A stretch of DNA of 46,898 nucleotides. It comes from Clostridiales bacterium. GTDB taxonomy: Bacteria > Bacillota > Clostridia > Lachnospirales > Lachnospiraceae. Location: assembly GCA_029338615.1 (NCBI GenBank), contig JAQYAS010000079.1, positions 1-46,898 of the forward strand, in the 5' to 3' direction. Every line of letters starts with the position of its first letter. The first letter of the stretch is position 1. This document shows, piece after piece, positions 17,333-26,206 of this stretch. A program made the position numbers and the translations under genes. Under the pieces are notes generated by a model, which was not told the origin of the DNA, did no database searches, and saw only the letters and a program-made list of their open reading frames with translations.

Positions 17333-19591
17333 ATGGGTAATGATAGAGATCCTCGTGACTATGTGTTCACAGACAGAGGATATGCAAGCGTTGCTGCTCT
17401 GAAAAAAGAATATTGCTCCGGATGTGGAGCGTGTGCAAATGTGTGCGAGTACGGCGCCATCAGGATGATCCATGACAGAGATGGATTCCTTGTTCCGGAG
17501 ATAGATGGAAGCAAATGCGTGAATTGTGGAAAGTGCCGGAGGGCATGTCCTGTGCTCAGTCCTGTGTATGATACCAATCCCAATCCAAGATGTTATGCTG
17601 TGATGGCAAAGGATGACACAAGGGGTAAAAGTACTGCAGGTGGTGCATTTGGTGTCATAGCTGAGAAGGTTATCCGAGATGGAGGTTACGTGTGTGGCGC
17701 ACAGCTTATGGATGATCTGACTACCAAGTATACGATTGTGAATACCATGGATGATCTGGATAAGATACGTGGAACCAAGTATGTACAGAGTGATACCGGC
17801 GACACATTTACCAGGGTGAGGGAACTTCTGGAAAATGGGGAAAAGGTACTGTTTGCAGGCTGTCCATGTCAGGTTGCAGGTCTCAAAGGAGCTCTTGAAA
17901 ATAAGAAATATGATGGGCTTTTGACACTGGACGTGGTGTGTCACGGAACACCATCCCAGAAGGTATTTGAGAAATATATAGATGATGTCTACGGAAGGGA
18001 GAATGTCAAAGACTTCAGCTTCCGAACAAAAAAATACGGTTACAGCTGTTTTAATCAGGAGGCGCATCTCAAAGATGGAAGAGATATACCGTCCAATTTC
18101 CTGGCGGATCCATATGAGAAGTGTATGCACAGAAGCATAGCACTCAAGGATATATGTGGAGACTGCCCGTTTGCACAGACTCCAAGGCAGGGCGATTTTA
18201 CTGCGGGAGATCTGTTCTCAGCAAGGAGATTTGGTCAGCAGTGCGCAGATGGCAAAGGAACAAGTATGCTGCTCACCAACACGGCCAAAGCTGAACACAT
18301 GCTTGAGGAGATCAAGGGTGACTGCAAGCTCTGTCAGGAGATAGATTTTGCCAAGGTGAAGGGCAGAAACCGATTTGGCCGTTTTATGAACATTCCTAAG
18401 GCAAGCCGGAGATGGCTGTACAATTGTATGGATTATCAGCCGTTTGACAAGGTTGTGAAATATGCAGATGAGAAGCGCTATGATGTGGGAATCATAGGTC
18501 TGTGGTATGGAAGAAACTATGGAAGTATGGCAACATACTATGCTCTACATCAGATACTCACCAGAAAATATCATCTGTCTGTTCTCATGATAGAGAACCC
18601 TATCAAGCCTGAGGGTGAGAAACACATACAGGTGGCTAGAGATTATTATGATGTGAGCCGCAGACGAGATCTCAAGGATATGGCGTCACTCAATGCAAGA
18701 TGTGATTCATTTATAGTAGGTTCAGATCAGCTGTGGAACATATGGCTGAGCAGACCATACAAGCAGATGTATTATCTGGATTTTGTGGATGAGTACAGAA
18801 AAAGGATTGCATATGGAACGTCATTTGGAATAGAGTATAAGGGCACGGAGGAGGAAAAACTCATAAGCGGTGCGGAACTGCGAAAGTTTGATCATGTGTC
18901 AGTGAGAGATGATTATTCCAAACAGGCGTGTGCAGAGCTGTTCGGTGTAAATGATGCGGTCAAAGTGCTTGATCCTACGTTGATATGTCCGGTTGAGGAG
19001 TATCGTAAGCTGGAGGAGAGATCCACCATGAAAGATGAGAATAATTATATTCTCGCATATATCCTCGATACAAATGAGGAGATCGGAAGATATCTGGAAC
19101 AGTTATCCATAGCAAAGAAGAAGAAGATTCTTCTGCTTCTCGATGAGCCACCATGGTTGTGGGATGAAAAATACGCGAGGCTTAAACTTTCCGGATGCGC
19201 CAATATAGTTATCAAAGGTCATATAGGATTATATGAATGGCTGTGGTATTTCAGCCATGCGCAGTCGGTGGTGACGGATTCCTTCCATGGAACAATATTC
19301 TCCATAATAAACAAAAAGCCGTTCCTCACACTTTCAAATGCAAGAAGAGGGGCACAGCGATTTGTATCACTTTTAAAACCGCTGGAACTGGAGAACAGAT
19401 TGTTTCAGGAACCGGAGGATATATGCAGACATGCAAACTGCCTGAAGAAACTGGATTACACAAGAGCAGATGAACTTCTTGGACAGATGCAGAAAGAGTC
19501 ATTTGCATGGCTTGAGAATGCGTTATTCTCGCCAAAGAAAGTACACGGTTACACCGTTTATGATATACAGGATGTAAGAACAGACAAATAA
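17333..19591 (+). CDS. Ferredoxin/FrhB/polysaccharide pyruvyltransferase fusion, copy 2
   Basis: This 752-residue paralogue has the same domain order as its neighbour but lacks the N-terminal extension. Its 4Fe-4S motifs are CSGCGACANVC near 29 and CVNCGKCRRACP near 63. The FrhB domain contains CGDCPFAQTPRQGDF, and the pyruvyltransferase domain starts with DVGIIGLWYGRNYGSMATYY near 384 and includes VVTDSFHGTIFS near 645. The ATG directly follows the TAA of copy 1, so the pair is translationally coupled. Long identical stretches, such as MDYQPFDKVV and the LWYGRNYGSMATYYALHQ block, show tandem duplication with later divergence. The two enzymes may modify different sugars or act as a heteromer. 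Confidence 0.88.
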   Translation: MGNDRDPRDYVFTDRGYASVAALKKEYCSGCGACANVCEYGAIRMIHDRDGFLVPEIDGSKCVNCGKCRRACPVLSPVYDTNPNPRCYAVMAKDDTRGKSTAGGAFGVIAEKVIRDGGYVCGAQLMDDLTTKYTIVNTMDDLDKIRGTKYVQSDTGDTFTRVRELLENGEKVLFAGCPCQVAGLKGALENKKYDGLLTLDVVCHGTPSQKVFEKYIDDVYGRENVKDFSFRTKKYGYSCFNQEAHLKDGRDIPSNFLADPYEKCMHRSIALKDICGDCPFAQTPRQGDFTAGDLFSARRFGQQCADGKGTSMLLTNTAKAEHMLEEIKGDCKLCQEIDFAKVKGRNRFGRFMNIPKASRRWLYNCMDYQPFDKVVKYADEKRYDVGIIGLWYGRNYGSMATYYALHQILTRKYHLSVLMIENPIKPEGEKHIQVARDYYDVSRRRDLKDMASLNARCDSFIVGSDQLWNIWLSRPYKQMYYLDFVDEYRKRIAYGTSFGIEYKGTEEEKLISGAELRKFDHVSVRDDYSKQACAELFGVNDAVKVLDPTLICPVEEYRKLEERSTMKDENNYILAYILDTNEEIGRYLEQLSIAKKKKILLLLDEPPWLWDEKYARLKLSGCANIVIKGHIGLYEWLWYFSHAQSVVTDSFHGTIFSIINKKPFLTLSNARRGAQRFVSLLKPLELENRLFQEPEDICRHANCLKKLDYTRADELLGQMQKESFAWLENALFSPKKVHGYTVYDIQDVRTDK

Positions 19592-19615
19592 ACAAAAAGG
19601 ATAAGGAGTAAAGAG

Positions 19616-20716
19616 ATGGCAAAGTATGATTATCTTATAGTAGGAGCTGGACTTTTTGGTGCAGTATTTGCGTATGAGGCAGGCAAGCGTGGTAAGAAGT
19701 GTCTTGTTATAGACAAGCGTTCGCACATCGCAGGAAATATTTACACAGAGGAGATTGAGGGAATAAATGTTCACAAGTACGGAGCACATATATTCCATAC
19801 ATCAGACAAGAAGATATGGGAGTACGTGAACCAGTTTGCTGAGTTCAATAACTATATCAATTCCCCTGTAGCTTCATATAAGGACGAGCTGTACAACCTC
19901 CCGTTCAATATGAACACATTCAGTAAGATGTGGGGAATCAAGAAACCGTCTGAGGCAAAGGCGATCATTGAGAAGCAGATTGCTGATCTCAATATCGGTG
20001 AGCCAAAGAATCTCGAGGAGCAGGCGCTCAAGCTTGCAGGTACAGATGTGTATGAGAAACTCGTTAAGGGTTACACAGAGAAGCAGTGGGGAAGACCATG
20101 TACAGAGCTTCCTGCATTTATAATCAAGAGACTTCCGCTGAGATTTATATATGACAACAACTATTTCAACGACCGTTTCCAGGGAATCCCAATGGGAGGA
20201 TACACACAGATCATCGAGAAAATGCTTGAGGGTGCTGATGTTAAGACTGATACAGATTATTTTGAGTTTATCAAGGATAATGCAGATATTGCAGACAAGA
20301 CAGTATATACAGGAATGATCGATGAGTTCTTTGGATTCCAGTATGGTCCGCTTGAGTATCGTTCAGTAAGATTTGAGACAGAGGTTCTTGATGAGGAGAA
20401 TTATCAGGGAAATGCGGTTGTAAACTATACACACAGAGATGTTCCTTACACAAGAATTATCGAGCATAAGCACTTTGAGTTTGGAAAGCAGCCAAAGACA
20501 GTTATCAGCCGTGAGTACTCAGCTGAGTGGAAGCCGGGAGTAGAGCCATACTATCCTGTCAACAACGACAAGAACAATGCTCTGTACGAGAAGTACAAGG
20601 AGCTGGCTGATACACGTAAGGATGTGATCTTCGGTGGAAGACTTGGACAGTACAAGTACTATGATATGGACAAGGTAATCGCTGCTGCACTTGAGTGCGT
20701 TGATACTGAGTTCTAA
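19616..20716 (+). CDS. glf: UDP-galactopyranose mutase
   Basis: Glf converts UDP-galactopyranose to UDP-galactofuranose using reduced FAD. The 366-residue length matches the bacterial family. The N-terminus YDYLIVGAGLFGAVFAYEAGKRG is the FAD Rossmann motif. IDKRSHIAGNIYTE, KYGAHIFHTSDKKIWEYV, FNMNTFSKMWG and GYTEKQWGRPC are diagnostic family blocks, and the conserved arginine sits in LPLRFIYDN. GRLGQYKYYDMDKVI closes the protein. TAAGGAG precedes the ATG by about eight bases. It links the Leloir genes (UDP-Gal supply) to the GlfT2-like transferase (Galf use), which is the strongest evidence that the cluster makes a Galf-containing glycan. Confidence 0.97.
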   Translation: MAKYDYLIVGAGLFGAVFAYEAGKRGKKCLVIDKRSHIAGNIYTEEIEGINVHKYGAHIFHTSDKKIWEYVNQFAEFNNYINSPVASYKDELYNLPFNMNTFSKMWGIKKPSEAKAIIEKQIADLNIGEPKNLEEQALKLAGTDVYEKLVKGYTEKQWGRPCTELPAFIIKRLPLRFIYDNNYFNDRFQGIPMGGYTQIIEKMLEGADVKTDTDYFEFIKDNADIADKTVYTGMIDEFFGFQYGPLEYRSVRFETEVLDEENYQGNAVVNYTHRDVPYTRIIEHKHFEFGKQPKTVISREYSAEWKPGVEPYYPVNNDKNNALYEKYKELADTRKDVIFGGRLGQYKYYDMDKVIAAALECVDTEF

Positions 20717-20745
20717 TATCTGATCACAGTAAAATAAAACAGATT

Positions 20746-20788
20746 TAACCGGTGGATGGGCAAAATGCCTGTCCACCGGTTATTTTTT
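20746..20788 (+). terminator. Intrinsic terminator after glf
   Basis: AACCGGTGGA at 20747-20756 pairs with TCCACCGGTT at 20772-20781, and GGCA/TGCC pairs extend the stem inward. A run of T follows (TTATTTTTT). It closes the glycan cluster. Confidence 0.93.
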
Positions 20789-20888
20789 GCATAAGATATA
20801 TACACTTTCGACACAACGTGATAGAATTATAGTAATTATAGGTATTATTGCCCAGGGGGTAAAATAAAAAGGGTAAAGGGCATGTGTT

Positions 20889-23800
20889 ATGAGAAGGAAG
20901 AGAATAGCTGTTCTCACTGCGCAGGCAGATGAGTATACGCAGGGAAGATTCCTTACAGGGTTTTTCGAGAAGGCGTATGAATTGGATTACGACGTGTGCG
21001 TGTTCTCTATGTATTTAAAGAGTCAGGATACAAACACTCGTGAGGTTGGAGATTCCAATATATTTAATCTTGTGGAATTCCAGAAATTTGATGCGGTGGT
21101 GTTGTTTACAGCCAGGATAAGAACACCCGGTACTGCAGAGGGACTTCTGTGGAGATTGAAGCATGAATATGATGGACAGGTGCTTGTTATTGATGATCAT
21201 CAGGAGGGATATGACAGTTTAAATATAGATCATCGCGGCAACATGGAAGCTATAACGGATCATCTTATAGAAGTACATGGATACAGGAACCTTATAATGG
21301 TAGATGGCTGGAAGAATGATACAAACTCTCGATACAAGAGAGAGGGCTTTCTTGACAGCCTTAAAAAGCATGGGATAGATGCCGATGGGAGCAATATAAG
21401 ATATGGCAACAACTGGTATGATTCAGGGAAGGTAACCGCTGCTGACATAGTGGAGTCAGGTGCTGAACTTCCGGATGCAATAGTATGTGCCAGTGACTAC
21501 ATTGCAGTTGGAGTGGCGGCGGAACTGGAACGCAGGGGGATAAGTGTGCCTGAGCAGATTGCTGTCACGGGGTATGATGCGGCAGATATGAATGAAGAGA
21601 GGATCGTCCCTCTTACATCTGTTAAGATACCGGCATATGAGGATGGACGATATGCGGTTTCGCTGATTGATGCCCGGGTAAATAAAAGAGATATCACGGA
21701 GAAGATCAGTCATTCCAGAATTTATATAGGAAGAAGCTGTGGATGTGAGCATTGTGGGGAACATAGATCAAAACGAAATTATACTGCCTGGGATATGAAT
21801 ATGACTCCGGAAAATTATGGGTCTTATTACAATAGCATGATGGAAGATCTTCTGACGCAGAGAACTTACAGGGATTTTTATAACACAGTATTTCAATATA
21901 TCAGGTTCGATAATACATTTGACAAGTTCAGTCTGTGCATGAACGAGTATTGGAATGTCCCAGAGGTTATGATGGGGTCAAATGCTCTCAGAATCGGGTA
22001 TACCAAGAATATGTACAGGATCATCAAAAGATCAGGAGATGACAGGGACAATGCCATTGATTTTGATAATTGTTTTGATGTGTCTGAACTTATTCCGGAG
22101 CTGGAACAGGACAGAGATAATCCGGAGACATATATATTTACGCCTGTCAATTTTGATGACAGGTGTTTTGGATATGCGGTGATAAGCTGCACAGATGGAT
22201 GTGCATTTACAAGTCTGTACAGTGAGTGGCTGAAGCGTGTAATGCAAGGAATGGAAGCTTTCTACAGGCAGGCAAGCCTGCAGAAGCTTCTGGACAAGGT
22301 TAATGCATCTCAGATAAGAGATGACCTGACAGGAGTTTACAATTACAATGGATTTCTCCAACGCTGTCAGCGTATGTGCGATGATGCCCTCAACAATGGA
22401 AGGCAGATCCTGATACTTTCAATTGATATGAAAGGATTGGGCAGGATAAATGCAAGACTGGGAAGGAAGACAGGTGACGATGCAATACAGCTTCTTGCCA
22501 ATATGATATCCACATCAATCAGCAAGATGGATGTGTGTATGAGGATGTGCAATGATGAATTTATAATTGCCTCTCAGATATATGGGGACGGAAGAACATA
22601 TGCACAGAATATAATAGACCGGGTGACCGTTAAAGCAGAGGAGTTTAATAAGTCGGGGGCGGAACAGTTTACGATAGATGTATGTTCTGCGTATGATATC
22701 CAGACAATAACAGGCACAGAGGAATTTGATAATTATATCAACAGACTGATAAGCGGTAAGAATAGTGAAAAGATGCAGGAATATATAGAAAAGAGCAGAA
22801 ATTCCGAGCTGACAAGGGAAGAGATAGAAAGAGACAGGATTACTGCGGATGTACTGGATAATAACCTGCTTACATATAATTTCCAACCTATTGTGAATGC
22901 CAAAACTGGTCAGATATATGCATATGAGGTTCTCATGAGAACAGCAGGTGATACATATATCTCTCCATTGGATCTTATACAGAGTGCTGAGAGATTGGGA
23001 AGACTCAATGATGTTGAACGCGCCACATTCCTCAACGTTCTTGATCTTGTAGATGAGCGGTCGGATGAACTGGCCGGAAGGAAGATATTCCTCAATAGTA
23101 TACCGGGATGCCGCTTATCGGAGAAAGACACAAGAACTATAGAGGAAAAGCTGGCGAGATATGGTGGTCAGATTGTTGTGGAGTTCACCGAGGAGGCAGA
23201 ACTTGATGACAATACACTGGAACGGCTCAAGGACAAGTATATCCGAATGAATGTTGAGACTGCTATAGATGATTATGGCGCAGGATATTCCAATGTCAAT
23301 AATCTGCTGAGATACATGCCAAAGTATGTGAAGATAGACAGGATGCTGCTCACCAACATACATGAAGATCATCAGAAGCAGCATTTTGTAAAGGATATAA
23401 TAGAATTTGCACATGACAATGACATAGTAACGCTGGCAGAGGGGGTTGAACTGGATGTGGAACTGCGGGAGGCTATAAGGCTTGGCGCAGATCTGATACA
23501 GGGATATTACACTGCCAGACCATCTGCTGAGGCTATACAGGAGATAGATAAGCGCGTTATTACAGAGATAGTTCAGTATAATCAGAATGAGATGACACGC
23601 TATGGTAAGAAAACATACGTGATAACAGATGAGAATGAGATATCTATGGTTCAGCTGGCATTTAACAAGTATACTGAACTGGATTTCAGAAGAGTCGGTG
23701 ACGACTACAAATACATAGAGATGACGGGCACACCGGGATTCAGATCTTATATGCTTATTTCTATAGGAGATGGCTTCAGAGGTGAGCTTAGGATGAATGG

Positions 23801-24686
23801 AGTCAGTCTGGGTGGAGAAAAGGGTATACCATGTATAAAGATTGGTGAGAATTGTGATGTTAGAATAGTCCTGAATGGTGATAATGAGTTCAGGACCGGT
23901 GGCATACAGGTCCCGGAAACGTCCAGACTGGAAATTGCAGGTGACGGGGATCTCAGGATCAGTCTTGCGGGCGGAAGATACTTTGGTATAGGAAACGATC
24001 TGACATCCCGACACGGGGAACTGATATTTAACCAGGATGGAACGCTTGCCATATCAGCCACGGGCATGAAGGGAATTGGTATAGGATCAGGCCTGGGTGG
24101 AGAGATACATATAAATCATGGGCGCTATGAGATTGATCAGAGAGGCCAGGAAGGCGTAGTTATAGGCTGTATAGACAATGACTGCAGACTGCATATTGAG
24201 AATTGTGATATGGAGATTTATAATGGTGTGGCAAGAAGCGTGGTGATCGGCTCCTGGAATGGAAGTGCAGATATTGATATTTCCAATATATCAGGCAAGA
24301 TATCAGGTGCCTCCACGACTACTTCGATCATAGGAACCATGTATGGACAGCATTGTAATGTACATATGCAGGATCTCAATATCACCATGAATGTGAGGGC
24401 AAATGAATGCTATGGAATTGGATGCAGTCAGGGAGAGACCAGTATCAATATACGTTATGCATATGTAAAGGTTATAGCTCAGGGCAAAAATGCTTACGCC
24501 ATGGGTAATGGCAAACATACAGCAAAGCTCATGTTCTCCAATTCAGATATAAATACGCAGGTAATCAACTGTGTATGTACTGATATAGGTGCAGAGGAAG
24601 AAGATATAGTGATTGGCAATGGAAGAGTAAGTTTTATTATCAATGGAGTGGAGAAGGAGAGAGAGGTACAGGTTGTCGATCTTTAA
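20889..24686 (+). CDS. LacI-like sensor / GGDEF / EAL / beta-helix c-di-GMP protein
   Basis: This 1265-residue protein has four parts. Residues 1-285 are a LacI/GalR-type sugar-binding fold without a helix-turn-helix (DAIVCASDYIAVGVAAELE; ISVPEQIAVTGYD), ending in a SCGCEHC motif. After a spacer, a GGDEF domain (about 474-630) has CNDEF at 554-558 in place of GGDEF, so cyclase activity is doubtful. The EAL domain (about 650-890) keeps the expected catalytic set: E680 of EVL, FLNS, VEFTEE, DDYGAGYS, VKIDR, LAEGVE and LIQGYY. It is therefore probably an active c-di-GMP phosphodiesterase. Residues about 930-1265 form short glycine-rich beta repeats (IGIGSGLGGEIHINHG) like a right-handed beta-helix or carbohydrate-binding domain. 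No signal peptide or membrane segment is seen, so it is probably cytoplasmic. Confidence 0.85.
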   Translation: MRRKRIAVLTAQADEYTQGRFLTGFFEKAYELDYDVCVFSMYLKSQDTNTREVGDSNIFNLVEFQKFDAVVLFTARIRTPGTAEGLLWRLKHEYDGQVLVIDDHQEGYDSLNIDHRGNMEAITDHLIEVHGYRNLIMVDGWKNDTNSRYKREGFLDSLKKHGIDADGSNIRYGNNWYDSGKVTAADIVESGAELPDAIVCASDYIAVGVAAELERRGISVPEQIAVTGYDAADMNEERIVPLTSVKIPAYEDGRYAVSLIDARVNKRDITEKISHSRIYIGRSCGCEHCGEHRSKRNYTAWDMNMTPENYGSYYNSMMEDLLTQRTYRDFYNTVFQYIRFDNTFDKFSLCMNEYWNVPEVMMGSNALRIGYTKNMYRIIKRSGDDRDNAIDFDNCFDVSELIPELEQDRDNPETYIFTPVNFDDRCFGYAVISCTDGCAFTSLYSEWLKRVMQGMEAFYRQASLQKLLDKVNASQIRDDLTGVYNYNGFLQRCQRMCDDALNNGRQILILSIDMKGLGRINARLGRKTGDDAIQLLANMISTSISKMDVCMRMCNDEFIIASQIYGDGRTYAQNIIDRVTVKAEEFNKSGAEQFTIDVCSAYDIQTITGTEEFDNYINRLISGKNSEKMQEYIEKSRNSELTREEIERDRITADVLDNNLLTYNFQPIVNAKTGQIYAYEVLMRTAGDTYISPLDLIQSAERLGRLNDVERATFLNVLDLVDERSDELAGRKIFLNSIPGCRLSEKDTRTIEEKLARYGGQIVVEFTEEAELDDNTLERLKDKYIRMNVETAIDDYGAGYSNVNNLLRYMPKYVKIDRMLLTNIHEDHQKQHFVKDIIEFAHDNDIVTLAEGVELDVELREAIRLGADLIQGYYTARPSAEAIQEIDKRVITEIVQYNQNEMTRYGKKTYVITDENEISMVQLAFNKYTELDFRRVGDDYKYIEMTGTPGFRSYMLISIGDGFRGELRMNGVSLGGEKGIPCIKIGENCDVRIVLNGDNEFRTGGIQVPETSRLEIAGDGDLRISLAGGRYFGIGNDLTSRHGELIFNQDGTLAISATGMKGIGIGSGLGGEIHINHGRYEIDQRGQEGVVIGCIDNDCRLHIENCDMEIYNGVARSVVIGSWNGSADIDISNISGKISGASTTTSIIGTMYGQHCNVHMQDLNITMNVRANECYGIGCSQGETSINIRYAYVKVIAQGKNAYAMGNGKHTAKLMFSNSDINTQVINCVCTDIGAEEEDIVIGNGRVSFIINGVEKEREVQVVDL

Positions 24687-24698
24687 ATATTATTTATG

Positions 24699-24727
24699 TT
24701 GTTTTAAAGGTTGATTTGAAGTATAAT
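24699..24727 (+). promoter_or_regulatory. Sigma-A-type promoter of the acyltransferase pair
   Basis: TTGTTT at 24699-24704 and a perfect TATAAT at 24722-24727 are 17 bases apart. Transcription would start near 24734, about 24 bases before the MBOAT start. The pair may thus be expressed apart from the c-di-GMP gene. Confidence 0.7.
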
Positions 24728-24757
24728 ACAGCCGATTAAAGATAAGAGAGAATAATT

Positions 24758-26188
24758 ATGGTTTTTTCAAGCTTAATATTTTTATTTGTATTTTTGACAG
24801 CTAACCTGATAGTATACTTTGCTGTCAGTCCGGAGAAACGCAATAAAGTGCTGCTTATATTTTCACTGGTTTTTTATGCGTGGGGCGGGCCAAGGTATCT
24901 TCTGCTGCTTGCTGGTGAAACAATGGTGAGTTGGCTGTTTGCCATAAGGATAGACGAGTCGCGTGCCGGATATACCAAAAGATCCGAGAAGTTCTATCTT
25001 GTGTGTGATCTTGTTGTCATGCTGGTCTGTCTGGCTATATTCAAATATCTTGGCTTTTTTATGGGAAATTTCAAGGCTTTATTTGGAGTTCCCAAGAGCG
25101 TGCCTGAGATTGCACTGCCTATAGGTATTTCATTCTATACATTCCAGCTCATATCCTATGTGGTGGATGTATACAGGGATCAGGTTAAGCCTCAGAGGGA
25201 ATACTGGAAGCTTCTGTTATATTCAAGCTTGTTTCATCAGTGCGTGGCAGGTCCTATTGTAAGATATGAAACAGTTGCGGATGAGATAGACAATAGAAAG
25301 ATAAATGCAAATGACATATATGTCGGAGTCAGAAGGTTCTCTGTAGGATTGGCCAAGAAGGCTATTCTGGCAAATTCCTGTGCAAGTATTGCTGATACGT
25401 TGCTTCCAGCCGGTGTATCAAGCCTTAAGGCACAGACCACACTTGGAATGTGGCTCGGAATGATATGCTATATGCTGCAGATATATCTTGATTTTTCTGC
25501 CTATTCCGACATGGCTATAGGTATGGGACGTATGGCGGGATTCCACTATGATGAGAATTTCAATTATCCATATATGGCGACATCAGTAAACAATTTCTGG
25601 AGAAGATGGCACATATCACTCAGCTCATTTTTCAGGGATTATGTATACATCCCACTGGGTGGCAACAGATGCAGTAAGGGAAAATACATAAGAAATATGG
25701 CTGTTGTATGGTTCCTGACAGGTATGTGGCATGGAGCCAGCTGGAATTACATTCTGTGGGGACTGTATTATCTGGCATTCCTTTTGCTGGAGAAGTTTTA
25801 TCTTGGAGGAAGATTTGGTCCGGTTATATCCAGGGTATATACGCTGCTGGTCATTTTGTTTGGATGGACCATATTCAGATTTGAGAATATGGCAGAACTT
25901 GGAACTGTTCTTGCGGGGATGTTTGGTATAGGCAATGAAGGCTTTGTGAATATGGCAGTGGGAACAGTGTTCCTGAAGAATATATTCTTTATTATATTTG
26001 CAATAGTTGCATGTACAGATCTGGGCAGGAAACTCAGAAAATATATGATGGAGTTGGGAAAGGTGCATAAGAATATGTTTATGATACATAATGTATGCGA
26101 TATGATAACTCCTGCCATACTTTTGGTGGTGTCAGTACTGGCACTTGTGGGCGCAAGTTACAATCCATTTTTGTATTTTCAGTTCTGA
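24758..26188 (+). CDS. MBOAT-family O-acyltransferase (AlgI/DltB-like)
   Basis: This 476-residue protein has about ten or more transmembrane helices. It carries the MBOAT signatures LPIGISFYTFQLISYVVDVYR, HQCVAGPIVRYE, NNFWRRWHISLSSFFRDYVYIPLGGNR and WFLTGMWHGASWNYILWG. H325 of MWHGASW is the conserved membrane catalytic histidine. Family members such as AlgI and PatA pass acyl, usually acetyl, groups across the membrane to a partner that modifies an exported polysaccharide. Its partner is the DHHW protein at 26207, 18 bases downstream. The substrate could be the Galf glycan of the upstream cluster, which is inference from proximity only. Confidence 0.93.
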   Translation: MVFSSLIFLFVFLTANLIVYFAVSPEKRNKVLLIFSLVFYAWGGPRYLLLLAGETMVSWLFAIRIDESRAGYTKRSEKFYLVCDLVVMLVCLAIFKYLGFFMGNFKALFGVPKSVPEIALPIGISFYTFQLISYVVDVYRDQVKPQREYWKLLLYSSLFHQCVAGPIVRYETVADEIDNRKINANDIYVGVRRFSVGLAKKAILANSCASIADTLLPAGVSSLKAQTTLGMWLGMICYMLQIYLDFSAYSDMAIGMGRMAGFHYDENFNYPYMATSVNNFWRRWHISLSSFFRDYVYIPLGGNRCSKGKYIRNMAVVWFLTGMWHGASWNYILWGLYYLAFLLLEKFYLGGRFGPVISRVYTLLVILFGWTIFRFENMAELGTVLAGMFGIGNEGFVNMAVGTVFLKNIFFIIFAIVACTDLGRKLRKYMMELGKVHKNMFMIHNVCDMITPAILLVVSVLALVGASYNPFLYFQF

Positions 26189-26206
26189 TCGAGTGAAGGT
26201 AGATAT

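Noticed and set aside
9409-20716. Glycan cluster as a recently transferred island
   Set aside because: Codon use and base composition look like the neighbours by eye, and no integrase, tRNA, insertion sequence or direct repeat flanks it.
23115-24014. 299-codon antisense ORF within the c-di-GMP gene
   Set aside because: It is a shadow frame with biased composition and no start signal.
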